64,000 nucleotides of DNA from Paragorgia papillata. Its lineage: Eukaryota > Cnidaria > Anthozoa > Scleralcyonacea > Coralliidae. Positions within the stretch are counted from its first letter, which is position 1; every line of letters begins with the position of its first letter. The notes under the pieces were generated by a model that had not been told where the DNA came from, did no database searches, and worked only from the letters and a program-made list of their open reading frames with translations. This document shows, one piece after another, positions 50,601 through 60,682 of this stretch. The stretch is from assembly GCA_035771165.1 (NCBI GenBank), contig JAWNZC010000471.1, positions 2,013,001-2,077,000 on the forward strand, given 5' to 3'. The translations under genes and the position numbers were made by a program.

Positions 50601-53600
50601 TGACACTGTGATATGTTTGCACTGGTTGTTCCCAGTCTGTTAACATGTCTAAGAAATTGTTGACAACTTGTAAGAAGGCTGATGACTTCAACAGACTGAT
50701 GACAAGTTGTTTCAACAACCTGTTACCGGTACCACTCATCACATAACAAGTTGTTAACAGGCTGATGCTAACAAGGTTGTAGTGGCTTGTTGAATGAACA
50801 GCATTGTCATCTGTTACAACCTGCTTACTGAACAGCCTTGCTACCAGTGGAATAAAAGTAGTGTGCTGCATAGGCAGTGTTGAAACAACAATTGAAAGTA
50901 ATATAGTAAGGTTAGATATACTGCTGAAACAGAGATCGGAGGAGTCTAACGTTTCGAGCAAAAGCCCTTCGTCAGAGAAAGGGCCTTTGCTCGAAACGTT
51001 AGACTCCTACGTTCTCTGTTTTTGCCGTGTGTCAAACCTTTCGAGCCTTGCTACCAGCCTGTTGTGAACATGCACATCCTGTTGCGAACATGCACATCCT
51101 GTTGACAAGCTGTGGGATTTGTATGTGTGTAGTAGATATAATATTATACAATTATACAATTATATTATGTTCTGCTATTCTCATTTGAAAGAACTCGCCG
51201 AATGGTATAAGAAGACCTTTTACAATTTTTCCATATCTGTTTTGGTTTTGGAAATATTTCGACCAAATTCAGCGTGCTGTCCGCCATCTTGGAATTATTT
51301 TCGATATGCAAAATTATGCATGTGACAACATAAGCAGGGTAAAGTGAAATTTTTATCTTGCCAACCTGATGACATTATGAGCTAGAAACTCGATTTTGTT
51401 GCGCTATTTCCATTTTAAATTGACCCACAACATTTAAAAAGCCTTCCGTGGAAATTTGGTCACCCACCGAGTAGTTTCATCAGGTTTACCCTGCTTGTGA
51501 CGTCACCAATTTCCTAGTTAATTAGACCCAATATTACAACAAGATGGTGGACAGAACGCTGTCTTTGGTCGAAATATTTCAAAACACAAGAAAGATACAG
51601 AAAAATTACAAAAGGTCTTCTTATACCATTTGACGAGTTCTTTCAAATGGGACAAATTTAATTTTTATTGCCAATACCCTTTAAAATATCATCTCAATTT
51701 TCAATTTTCCTTAGTTGTCAAATGCATTCTTTTGGGAAGTCCTGGATTTGTAAAGGTAAATGTCATCCACACTAGTTTCTTTCCTTTCATTGGCTATTAA
51801 GTAATTTATCAAAAATTATTTTAGGATCAATTCTACGAGTATATGTTCAACCAAGCAACAAAAAATGACATGAAAGTACTGTTGGAAAATAAGCCAAAGT
51901 TTCTTTTGGTGAGTTTATATAAACTTATGTCTTTTTGAAGAAATACACCCAAGTATCTCATCTTAGAGTGGGATTAACAAAATATACTAAAATGTGTTGT
52001 CTTCTTAAATAAATTTCTTCAGGTTCATTCTTCATCTGGTCATAAACATGCTTTAAAAGGTAGGATAATTTTTTCAATTTTCATTAATTAATTAATTAAT
52101 TAATTAATTAATGTAAATAATTAGGATGCTTAATTAATTAGTTTGATAACTCATTTTTCAAAATTGTAGTTGTACGTTTTGTATTTTATTTGTTAAAATT
52201 TGATTTTCTGGTTTTCTATAGAAATACTATCTGATCCAGCAGTTGCTAATAGAATGTCAGACACTAAGGTTAGTATTATTTTGACATTCTACAATATCAT
52301 AATGACGATGGTGTTGGTTATGGTGATAGTGATGGTGATAGTGCTGATGGTGATAGTCCTGATGGTGATGATAGTGCTGATGGTGATGATAGTGGTGATG
52401 GTGATGATGGTGATGGTGATGATAGTGCTGATGGTGATGATGGTGCTGATGGTGATGATGGTGATAGTGGTGATGGTGATGATAGTGCTGATGGTGATGA
52501 TAGTGGTGATAGTGATAGTGGTGATGATGATGGTGATAGTGGTGATGGTGATGATAGTGATGATAGTGGTGATGGTGATGGTGATGATAGTGCTCAATGG
52601 TGATAATAGTGCTGATGGTGATGATAGTGGTGATGGTGATAGTGCTGATGGTGATGATAGTGGTGATGGTGATGGTGATAGTGGTGATGGTTGATAGTGC
52701 TGATGGTGGTGATAGTGCTCAATGGGTATGATAGTGCTGATGGTGATGGTGATGGTGATGATAGTGATGATGGTGATATAACTGATGACCATGAACACTA
52801 TGATGATGGTGATCACAATGTTTTTTTTCTTTTTTTCTTTTTAGGCAAGTGGGGAAGTAAAAGCCTTGGATAATTTTTACAATGTTCTTCAAAATGACCC
52901 AGATCGAGCCTATTATGGGTAAGACATTTTTTATTAGCATGTAGTTCTCAATAAATTTCTTACAACAAAAAAAAAATTATGTACCATGGTACTGAAAGTT
53001 AAGTGACCTGAAAAGTTTTGTTTTTAGTCTGGTTGCAGTCAAAGAAGTCAACTGAAAGTGGTTCTCTGATGAAAATATTGTTGGCAACGTTTCTGCATAG
53101 TTTGTATTTTGGAGTGCCGCCGTTAAAGTGGCTGACCTTGAGGAGACTGAGTAGAGGAAACTTATGACGTCATAGACTCAATAAGAACAATGACCTTTGT
53201 AGCCTGGTGGCCCAATCAAAGAATATGGGCCAGGTAACCACTAAACGTCTGCTTTTCTATTTGTTGAAATTTTCGCCCTGGATTTAGCCCTGATGACGCG
53301 AGAATGAGATTAGTGGTTACCTCGAATGTGATTTCCCGGGAGCGTGATTGCATCAGACTCAACTTTTGTACCTTTTCACTTGCCCCCACCCCACACCCCC
53401 AAATAAAACTTGCACTCCTAGATTTCTTAGTCTAGCTACTTGCCTGATTGATTCATTGATTGATGGATTGATTGATTGATTGGCGCCGGCTCACAGCTAC
53501 CCCTCCCCTGGCCCATATTTCTTTTGAAATTGGGCCAGGGTACCAGGCTATGACCTTTGTTGCAGACAACAACAATGATCTTTTGTTTTTGTTGAGTCTA

Positions 53601-56600
53601 TGACGTCATAAGTTCTCCTCAACTCATTATTCTCAAACACGGCCAATTTAAAGCCTAATCAAACGAGAACGCAAGTCATCGCAAGTTGGCAGTCACGCTA
53701 TCTCAGCCAGCCGCTCAGAATAATTTCCCGAAAATATTGTGTACCGTGACAAAGTTAAAACTTGTTTAAAACACTCATGAAACCTTTATTTTGTTAATTT
53801 GGGTGTTCGAACGACCGCCACAGAAATTCTGACTGCCAACTTGCGAGGACTTGCGTTCTCGTTTGATTAGGGCTTAATGGCGGCGCTCCAAAACGTAAAA
53901 TACAACTTTGTTTTTTGAGAATTTCGAAATGAAACTTTGAAGTACTATAATATCTTTAAGATTATGCAGCAACATTACCAACAACATCTTCATCAGAGAA
54001 CCACTTTAACACCTCTGTCCTATCCTTGGGTTTTGATGGGATAAAAAGATTCTAAACTATTTCTTTTTTTTTGAAAGTTATTGTCTGGACTATAATATAT
54101 TTAACAAGATTACGCTTTCCACCTGGAGGATTGATGGCCTATTTTTTTTTTGATCATTTACTTTCTCTCTTATTAGAATGCAACATGTTGAAAAAGCAAA
54201 TGAAGTTTTGGCTATAGAGACATTACTAGTATCTGATGAATTATTCAGGTAGCTGTGAATAGACATTATTGTAATGCTTGTTTTCTTTCATGTACCACAT
54301 ACCTCTAATACTTTAATGGTGACAAATATCTTATTTAAAGGGTATTGGCAATAAAAATTAAGTTTGTCTCATTTGAAAGAACTTGTCAAATGGTATAAGA
54401 AGACCTTTTACAATTTTTCCGTATCTGTTTTGGTTTTGGAAATATTTCGACCAAAGACAGCGTGCTGTCCGCCATCTTGTTGTAATATTGGGTCTAATTA
54501 ACTAGGAAATTGGTGACGTCACAAGCAGGGTAAACCTGATGAAACTACTCCGTGGGTGACCAAATTTCCACGGAAGGCTTTTTAAATGTTGTGGGTCAAT
54601 TTAAAATGGAAATAGCGCAGCAAAATCAAGTTTCTAGCTCATAATGTCATAAGGTTGGGAAGATAAAAATTTCACTTTACCCTGCTTATGATGTCACATG
54701 CATATCGAAAATAATTCCAAGATGGCGGACAGCACGCTGTCTTTGGTCGAAATATTTCCAAAACCAAAACATACACAAAAATTGTAAAAGGTCTTCTTAT
54801 AGCATTTGACGAGTTCTTTCAAATGATTGCCAATACCCTTTAACCACTTATGAAATTAAATTTTTGCTTTTTATATTATTTGATAATATAAAAATATAGA
54901 AAATTCTGATACTCGTACATATGTTCATTTAATATTTACGTCTTTGGAAAACACTTTATTTTTCAGTTCAAAGTTGATAGCTAGGGCCGTGAAACGTCAA
55001 TACAATAACGCGGTCTCAACAACTATTTGACGTCACACGGTGGAGCATTGTCATAAATTTGTTTAGTCTTGATCCACTTTGTGACGTCACAGGTATTGTT
55101 ACTCGTCTCAGTCCTTGCTGACATTTCGATTTAAGAAATGCTACGGTTTGGCAAGTTTAAATATGAAAATAAAGCACGTAAAAACAAAGTTGAGCATAAT
55201 ATGTAGGAATATCAGCGATTTCTATATTTTTATATTATTAAATAAAGAAACAAGAGAAAATTTAATTTCATAAGCACTTTAAATCCAGTTTAGCTTAAGA
55301 CATACCCATGAAGAAGTAAACCGGTTCATCTAATTCTTAAGATCGTAATTATCTATGCAAAATAAACAAGTTGCTGTATGAATAAATTTTACACACACTC
55401 ATGAATAAAATCTCATGAGGGTTTATTTTAATTGCATTTTTCAATTGAAATCGCTCGACTGAGATGCCATATCAACAACTCGTTTATCGTGTTTCATCAG
55501 GAGAATCCAAACACTCAAAAACAATAATCATGTTTCAATTCATTATGTTTTCTCGTGTTTTGGATCCCCTGATGAAATACTCAAACTCGTTGTTGATATA
55601 TTGCATAAAACATGTTTTGACGGGCGATGTACACGCTTAGGTGCAAACGACTGTAGTTGATAAGATTTTCCAATGGAAGTTCAATAGAGTTAAGAGTGTA
55701 GTGCAGCGCAGTGGAGTGGAGTGTGTAGTTTGCAGCTGAGCTGTGTGCAGTGCAGTGCAGTGCAGTGCAGTCAGCAGTGTAGTGTAGTGTAGTGTAGTGT
55801 AGTGTAGTGTAGTGTAGTGTAGTGTAGTGTAGTGTAGTGTAGTGTAGTGTAGTGTAGTGTAGTGTAGTGTAGTGTAGTGTAGTGTAGTGTAGTGTAGTGC
55901 AGCGCAATGTAGTGTATTGCAGTGCAGTGCAGTGTAGTGTAGTGTAGTGTAGAATATAAATTTATGAACTTGCCTTTATCTTCTAGGTCCAGTGATGTTG
56001 CCATTAGGAAACAGTATGTCAATTTGGTTGAAAGTGTTAAAGAAAATGGAGGTGATGTAAAGTAAGTATGTTTCCATCTGAAATTACTACTATAGTTTCA
56101 GTTTGAGCTTGGACACGCGTAATGTAAACCCAGCCTAGACATAGGCTTTTCCGTGGCTGAGCTGTGGCCTATGGGACTGGGAACTAAATTCGCTTCATGA
56201 CGTAAGCAGTTACCCCCAAATAGGAAATAGAAGGCCTAGGTCTAGGCTGATGTAAACCTACATGTTTCACATGGGAAACTAACACGTTGCTAAGCGGAAA
56301 CTGTACAGTGAACTTTTCAACATTGAACTTTTCAACATGCAACTTTTTAACACGCAATTTTTCGACACGCAACTTTTCGGCACGCAACTTTTCGGCACGC
56401 AACTTTCCGACACGCAACTTTTCGACACACAACTTTTCGACACGCTACTTTTCAACACGCAACTTTTCGACACGTAACTTTTCAATATGTAACTTTTCAA
56501 CATTGAACCGTTTCAACATTGAACCGTTCCAACATTGGACTTTTCAACATTGAACTTCTCAACATTGAACTTTTCAACATTGAACTTTTCAACATGCAAC

Positions 56601-57921
56601 TTCTCAACATGCAACTTTTCAACATTGGACTTTTCAACATTGGACTTTTCAACATTGGACTTTTCAACATTGAACTTTTCACATTGAACTTTTCAACATG
56701 CAACTTTTCAACATGCAACTTTTTCAACATGCAACTTTTTCAACATGCAACTTTTTCAACATATGCAACTTTTTCAACATGCAACTTTTCAACATGCAAC
56801 TTTTCAACTTGCAACTTTTCAGTCCTTAGACTGATAAAATACTTTTGAAAAAAATTAAAGCATCCTTTCGAATATCTTTCTCCGTTTTCAAAATGCTATT
56901 TGAACATTAAATTCTTCTGTTGTTTTGTTCGGAGAACTCATTTTGCACATGTAACATCAAGATATTTAATTTGCATATCAAACAAACCGAAATATCCCAA
57001 CAACGAAGCAAAGACACAAAAAACTTCAAAAGATGTTACTTTATAGCCCTTATTCAAAAATGGGCGCCGAATTATAATTCTTTTATGTGCATATAAATTA
57101 GCCCTTATGACCTCGTTTTAACTCTTTCCTGTCCGAATTGGTCTTTAGTATTTTATTCTGGCTAACGCCAGACGATTTTATTCACCTCTGGGGAAGCCCT
57201 CGGACAGGAATGAGTTAAAGTAAAAATTATTTTGAATTTCACACATGAAAACGAGTTCATAAGGGCTAATTTATATGTATATAAAATAATTTAAATTCGG
57301 CGGCCATTTTTGAACAAGGTCTATTAAGTGTTCTTTCAAATGAGAAAGACAAACTTAATTTTCGTTTCATGGACACTTTAACAACAGTGATGTAATCCTG
57401 AGCACATCACTTTTTTTCTTAGGATATTTTCAAGTCTTCATGTATCTGGAGAACGTGAGTATTTCTATATTCTTTTTGAGTAGTATATGCTCCCATCAAC
57501 GAGTGTGTCATGCTTTTCTTTTGCGGGAGGGTGGTGGGGGGGGGGGTATTGTTTTCCGAAGAGCTTTGATAGTGCCGGACATGTTAGTAATTGCATAGGT
57601 TGTGAGAAATAATTAGAAAGGGGAATGGTGAGAAAGGTGAAATGACCACCTGCCCATTAGCAGATTGTGAATAAAGAGATGCATTATATAAGTTAACCGA
57701 TTGCTGCCTAAAATTATCAAAAAGGTTTCGTATGTTTTCGATGCGAGGTCTTCGTTTTCAAACAAAAATGGATTCGTGTGGACATGGTCTAAAACAGCAC
57801 CCTGTTATCTCTTTTCCCTCATTCAGAACTTGGTCAGTTGTCTGGTGTGGCTGCAATTTTAAGATTTCCAGTTCCAGATATTGCGGATGAAGAATTTGAT
57901 GACAGTACCGAGTCAGACTAA
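44682..57921 (+). CDS. PELO: PELO (Pelota/Dom34), ribosome rescue factor
   Basis: An eRF1 relative that, with Hbs1, splits stalled ribosomes in no-go and non-stop mRNA decay (cytoplasm). Exons: 44682-44722, 44964-45056, 45771-45921, 47385-47475, 48550-48606, 49572-49678, 50062-50122, 51715-51755, 51825-51908, 52023-52059, 52222-52268, 52845-52918, 54177-54248, 55987-56061, 57423-57454 and 57827-57921. They sum to 1158 nt, 385 residues, the length I recall for human PELO. N-terminal Sm-like domain: [38 protein letters not shown]. Central domain: [25 protein letters not shown] (basic patch) and [10 protein letters not shown]-terminal domain: [40 protein letters not shown] and [13 protein letters not shown], then an acidic tail. 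No GGQ motif, as expected for Pelota and unlike eRF1. Every exon join preserves frame. Introns are rich in transposon remnants, but no exon is damaged. Confidence 0.96.
44801..44912. mobile_element. 112-bp inverted-repeat MITE in PELO intron 1
   Basis: GGCCCCGTTTACACTAGAGC at the left mirrors GCTCTAGTGCAAACGGGGTC at the right, with further pairing of AAAAGTATCCGGATT. TCA lies outside both ends. It fills nearly half of the 241-bp intron. Confidence 0.75.
45064..45558. mobile_element. Inverted-repeat element in PELO intron 2
   Basis: Arms include TCATACTAATTACCGACAAA at the left and TTTGTCGGTAATTAGTATGA at the right. Inside are three direct copies of AAAATCATTTTGAATG followed by TTTTCAAGAAGCGAAT (45246-45370). 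It starts 8 bp after exon 2. Confidence 0.7.
46010..46165 (+). repeat. Tandem duplication of about 75 bp
   Basis: CAGTGCTCATCAAAGTCTTG followed by GCGTGGTCTGAGCTTGACTG occurs twice, about 75 bp apart, in PELO intron 3. Confidence 0.85.
46475..46783. mobile_element. Inverted-repeat element (GCCCTAATCAAA ends), copy 1
   Basis: Ends GCCCTAATCAAATGAGAACG and CATTCGCGTTTGATTAGGGC; arms continue with CAAGTCATTGCAAGTT and AACTTGCAATGATTTG. A second copy is at 53653-53873. Confidence 0.75.
47114..47340. mobile_element. Inverted-repeat-rich element with GTTGCAAGTTGAA motifs
   Basis: Shares GAAGTAATACGAGCAACAAA and TTGCAAGTTGAATCAGCA with 44191-44415. Probable old MITE pair. Confidence 0.5.
47995..48420. 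repeat. 20-bp minisatellite (TTTCTGTTCCGCTCTGGTGC), about 21 copies
   Basis: Head-to-tail 20-bp units with few changes (TTTC/CTCT/GTTC, GCTC/ACTC) in PELO intron 4. The long open frames across it are repeat artefacts. Confidence 0.95.
48685..49507. mobile_element. Long inverted-repeat element split by a hAT MITE
   Basis: Left arm TTATGAAACGAAAATTCAGT then TTGTCTTATTTGAAAGTAC; right arm GTACTTTCAAAGAAGACAAA then CTTAATTTTCGTTTCATAA. Further paired blocks run inward. Interrupted by 48915-49247. Confidence 0.7.
48915..49247. mobile_element. hAT-type MITE with 8-bp target duplication
   Basis: Ends TAGAGCTGTGCCCGAT and ATGGGCACAGCTCTA are inverted repeats. TGTATGTG is repeated directly outside (48907-48914 and 49248-49255). 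TAGAG ends and an 8-bp duplication are typical of hAT elements. The interior has several ATCGATTAATCG-like blocks and no transposase. Confidence 0.85.
50845..51045. mobile_element. Inverted-repeat element, unsplit relative of 21402-21835
   Basis: Shares GTGTTGAAACAACAATTGAA, ATATACTGCTGAAACAGAG and the central inverted repeat GTCTAACGTTTCGAGCAAA / TTTGCTCGAAACGTTAGAC. Confidence 0.7.
51181..51684. mobile_element. Long inverted-repeat element (TTTGAAAGAACT ends), copy 1
   Basis: Arms begin TCATTTGAAAGAACTCG and end with CGAGTTCTTTCAAATGG then CAATACCCTTTAAA. The interior has GCGTGCTGTCCGCCATCTTG and its partners. Relatives at 54334-54843 and, more distantly, 58824-59274. It ends 30 bp before PELO exon 8. 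Confidence 0.75.
52305..52825. repeat. GATGGTGATGATAGTG minisatellite in PELO intron 11
   Basis: About 520 bp of three- and nine-base-periodic GATGGT/GATAGT/GCTGAT repeats between exons 11 and 12, ending about 20 bp before the exon 12 acceptor. Confidence 0.95.
53201..53549. mobile_element. Nested element with 11-bp target duplication (Mutator-like)
   Basis: Ends AGCCTGGTGGCCCAATCAAA and TTGGGCCAGGGTACCAGGCT form an imperfect inverted repeat. ATGACCTTTGT is repeated exactly outside both ends (53190-53200 and 53550-53560). Duplications of 9-11 bp are typical of MULE elements. No transposase. Confidence 0.75.
53653..53873. mobile_element. Inverted-repeat element (GCCTAATCAAA ends), copy 2
   Basis: GCCTAATCAAACGAGAACGC at the left and GCGTTCTCGTTTGATTAGGG at the right; same family as 46475-46783. 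Confidence 0.75.
54334..54843. mobile_element. Long inverted-repeat element (TTTGAAAGAACT ends), copy 2
   Basis: TTTAAAGGGTATTGGCAATA at the left and TTGCCAATACCCTTTAA at the right, with GAACTTGTCAAATGGTATAA-type arms. Related to 51181-51684 in opposite orientation. Confidence 0.75.
55469..55600. mobile_element. Inverted-repeat element with TGTTTCATCAGG, copy 2
   Basis: ATATCAACAACTCGTTTATC then GTGTTTCATCAGGAG at the left; CCTGATGAAATACTCAAACT then CGTTGTTGATAT at the right. Partner of 38841-38983. Confidence 0.65.
55696..55950. repeat. AGTGT pentanucleotide repeat (with AGTGC edges)
   Basis: Near-pure 5-bp repeat, ending 37 bp before PELO exon 14. Confidence 0.95.
56305..56822. repeat. 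15-bp minisatellite (AACTTTTCAACATGC)
   Basis: About 34 units of AACTTTTC(A/G)ACA(T/C)GC or AACTTTTCAACATTG in PELO intron 14. The left third is GACACGC/GGCACGC type, the right part AACATGC/AACATTG. Confidence 0.95.
57121..57215. mobile_element. 95-bp inverted-repeat element, copy 2
   Basis: Same length and ends as 11101-11195, five substitutions. Flanked left by TTTA and right by TAAA. It sits inside a larger inverted-repeat region (about 56880-57381). Confidence 0.75.
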
Positions 57922-57940
57922 TATAAATGCCATCTCTCTA

Positions 57941-58510
57941 CACCTTTTTCAGGTCAAATTCAGAAACTTCCAAACGAATTTCAGATCAATTTCAGAACTT
58001 TCCAAGTGAATTTCAGACATTTACAAAATGAAGCGAGAGGCTAAAGTTCGCTTGAACAGTAAATAGTTCGGATCAGCTGAGGGAACACATACACCTTTTG
58101 CCCTGCATTACTCAATAAAAAAACATTCAATTGCACTCATTGAAATAACAATAGCACTTTATTCATTAGCGCGAAACGACATTCAATAACGCTTCTGTAA
58201 CATCAATAGCATTTATTACATAAAGTGCTATTTTTATTTCAATGAGTGCAATTTAATGTTTTTTTTATTGAGTAATGCAGGTCAAAAGATGTATGTGTTC
58301 CCTCAGCTGATCTGAACTATTTACTGTTCAAGCGAACTTTAGCCTCTCGCTTCATTTTGGAAATGTCTGAAATTTATTTGGAATGTCTGAATATCATTTG
58401 GAATCTGAATATCATTTGGAAAATCTGAATATCATTTGGAAATGTCTGAAATTCATTTGGACAATCTGAATATAATTTGGAAGTTTCTGAATTTGACCTG
58501 GAAAAGGTGT
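57941..58510. mobile_element. Long inverted-repeat element in the PELO 3' flank
   Basis: Left arm ACACCTTTTTCAGGTCAAAT then TCAGAAACTTCC; right arm GGAAGTTTCTGAATTTGACC then TGGAAAAGGTGT. Inner arms pair over GAAGCGAGAGGCTAAAGTTC and CTGAGGGAACACAT. It starts 19 bp after the PELO stop codon, so the PELO 3' UTR probably runs into it. Confidence 0.75.
58114..58119 (+). terminator. Candidate PELO polyadenylation signal (AATAAA)
   Basis: An early AATAAA about 195 nt after the PELO stop codon, inside the inverted-repeat element. Use is inferred from position only. Confidence 0.3.
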
Positions 58511-58823
58511 ATATCTATTGCCATTTACAGCTATTTGAAACATACTTTTCACCAAAATGTTTGGAAGTTTATTGGGAATTTTACTGCTATTTTGGAATTT
58601 ATCAAATGCGTAGTTCAAAAGAAACTTGTGAGCTACGTAACGAACCTGCAAACCAAACGAACTTTTGTGAAAAGTATGTTGCAAATGACTGTAATGTACT
58701 ATCGAACAGAACTGAAGTATTTTGAACATATTCTAAAAGTTGGAAAAGCTCGAAAATTTGTCAAGAACTTAAAGTTATTAAGGTGGCTTGATAGGAAAAA
58801 GTTATAAAAATCATATTTTTTCC

Positions 58824-59274
58824 TTTAAAGGGCAATAGCACTAAAAATTAAGTTTGACTAATTTGAAAGAACTCATAAAATTGTAATAGAACATCCCTTA
58901 CAACTTTTTCGTATCTCTCTTCGTTTTCAAGATATTTCAATTTGTTTGATATGTTGTGTGGGGTAAAATATTTTCACATGTAGCAAAACCAGTTATATCT
59001 CTAAGTTTGTTCAGCGAAATCATTTGAAACTGTGCACATAAAAACTCCTTGCGACGCTGAACATTTCATGTTAGATATGTAAGTGATTTTGCTCTGTATG
59101 AAAATATTTTACCCCACTCCTGACGTCAGAGACCATCTCATTTACATATCAAACAAATTGAAATAACTTGAAAACGCAGAAAGATACGAAAAAGTTGTAA
59201 AGGATCTTCTATTACAATTTTATGAGTTCTTTCAAATTAGACAAACTTAATTTTTAATGCCAATACCCTTTAAA
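58824..59274. mobile_element. Long inverted-repeat element (TTTGAAAGAACT ends), distant copy
   Basis: TTTAAAGGGCAATAGCACTA at the left and CCAATACCCTTTAAA at the right, with paired AAAATATTTTACCCCA blocks near the centre. Same ends as 51181-51684 and 54334-54843, different middle. Confidence 0.7.
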
Positions 59275-59413
59275 ACGTTTTGTGCCTCATTCTAGTTCCT
59301 TGCATAGCTCTAGTGTCAGTGCTGATAATTAAAAAGGTTTTATACTTGCAGCATTTGTGTATCTAGACAACACTAGGGCTGTGCAAGGAACTAGAACGAA
59401 GCATAGATATCCT

Positions 59414-60163
59414 ATAAATACTAGAGGGGGGCATTGGCGGGAAAATTTGGTAACCACATGGCAGCCGCCATTACCTATTATTATACAATGCTGATACAAT
59501 CTCGACTGTGATTGGCTAAAAACCTACAGATAATTCTTGATATCTGTAGCTATGACGCGCTGGCCAGCGGTTTAAACAAAACAAACATGGCGGCCGTCCT
59601 TAGGAGCGAAGATCAGAAACGGATTAATCTGGCGGATTTGGCACGTTTTGTTGACGCTAAAACCACCAAGAAAAAAACAAGCGAGCTACACATACATCTG
59701 TTAGAGTTTAAAGCAGTGTTTGAAGGAGAAAATTGTATTTGAAAGCGAAAAAAGTTAGCGAACCTCGAACTGAAGACGGTATGAATATTTACTATTTTTA
59801 CCTAACTTTGTAAAAAACTTTCTAAAGGCTTCTACATTTATAATTGTATAATAAAACAATTATTGAATTCGGTTATCGCATGATATCAAGAATTATCAAG
59901 GCCGAGGTTTGTGTTATCCGCCTCAGCCTTCGGCTTCGGCAGATAACACAAACCTCGGCCTTGATAATTCTTGATATCATGCTCAACCTCATCCAATAAT
60001 TGTATATGACATTTCAGTCAACTGGTTGGCAAATGTACTAGACCCAGTCCTTTGCCAACCAACGCTCCTAATGTTTGCCTCCCAAAAAAATCCAAGATGG
60101 CGGCGTTCAATTGGTTACCCGCAGTTGACTGAAATTAAGATAGGATGCCCCCTCTAGTATTTA
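59414..60163. mobile_element. 750-bp terminal-inverted-repeat element with a small open frame
   Basis: Ends ATAAATACTAGAGGGGGGCA and GCCCCCTCTAGTATTTAT. It contains an ATG-initiated frame at 59587-59742 (51 residues, MAAVLRSEDQKRINLADLAR at the start, then lysine-rich) that I do not recognise with confidence. It also contains a 41-bp perfect hairpin (59878-59982). Probably a non-autonomous DNA transposon; the open frame could be a remnant of a transposon protein. Confidence 0.65.
59878..59982. repeat. 41-bp perfect inverted repeat
   Basis: Arms 59878-59918 and 59942-59982 are exact reverse complements (start GCATGATATCAAGAATTATC), separated by 23 nt. Contains GGCCGAGGTTTGTGTTATC. Confidence 0.9.
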
Positions 60164-60682
60164 TATGATCTCTATGGAACGAAGCTCGAATCTACACCGT
60201 GAAACGTTTCAGATCGGAGAGAAAAACCCTGCTTGTTTATAGCTTTTTCGTAGCAAGCCACCTTAACCCAAGAAAATTCAACTTTTGAGAACAATCCTAG
60301 TATTGTCGAAATAAGAATACTAATAGCTCAAATAAAGTTCTTTACTTCTACTCAGTTGTATGTGCCATGCCGAATTCTTAACTAAATTTGGCCATTTTTT
60401 AAAATTTTGAAATCAGACCAACATGATGATTGAGCTCATGCAAAACCCTTTGGCAGCTACTGTACTACTGAAAAAAAATGTTAAAGGTTTCTTAATACTT
60501 TACATAAATGTTTACTTTTTTACCCATTTTGGCCATTTTTCAAACTTTTGATATAAAAGTAAAAAATGTCAAGCCTTATTAGCGTTCTATAGCAACGAGA
60601 AGGCTGCATTTGTGCTAAATCTTCATATTTTAGCCTTATTTCAAAAGTTGAAAATAATGGCCAAAATCGGTCAAAAATTAAA
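60164..60682. other. AT-rich spacer before the terminal satellite
   Basis: No conserved frame. From about 60530 on it holds diverged pieces of the following satellite (GGCCATTTTTCAAACTTTTG, AAGGCTGCATTTGTGCTAAA). Confidence 0.4.

Larger units (their letters stand above)
53056..54006. mobile_element. Composite inverted-repeat element holding two nested elements
   Basis: Outer ends AAGTGGTTCTCTGATGA and TCATCAGAGAACCACTT, with inner pairing of ATGACGTCATAGACTC and GAGTCTATGACGTCAT. It is interrupted by 53201-53549 and 53653-53873. All lie in PELO intron 12. Confidence 0.75.

Noticed and set aside
56287..56848. Asn/Phe-rich open frames across the 15-bp repeat
   Set aside because: A 15-bp unit keeps frame by arithmetic. 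It lies within PELO intron 14 and is open on both strands.
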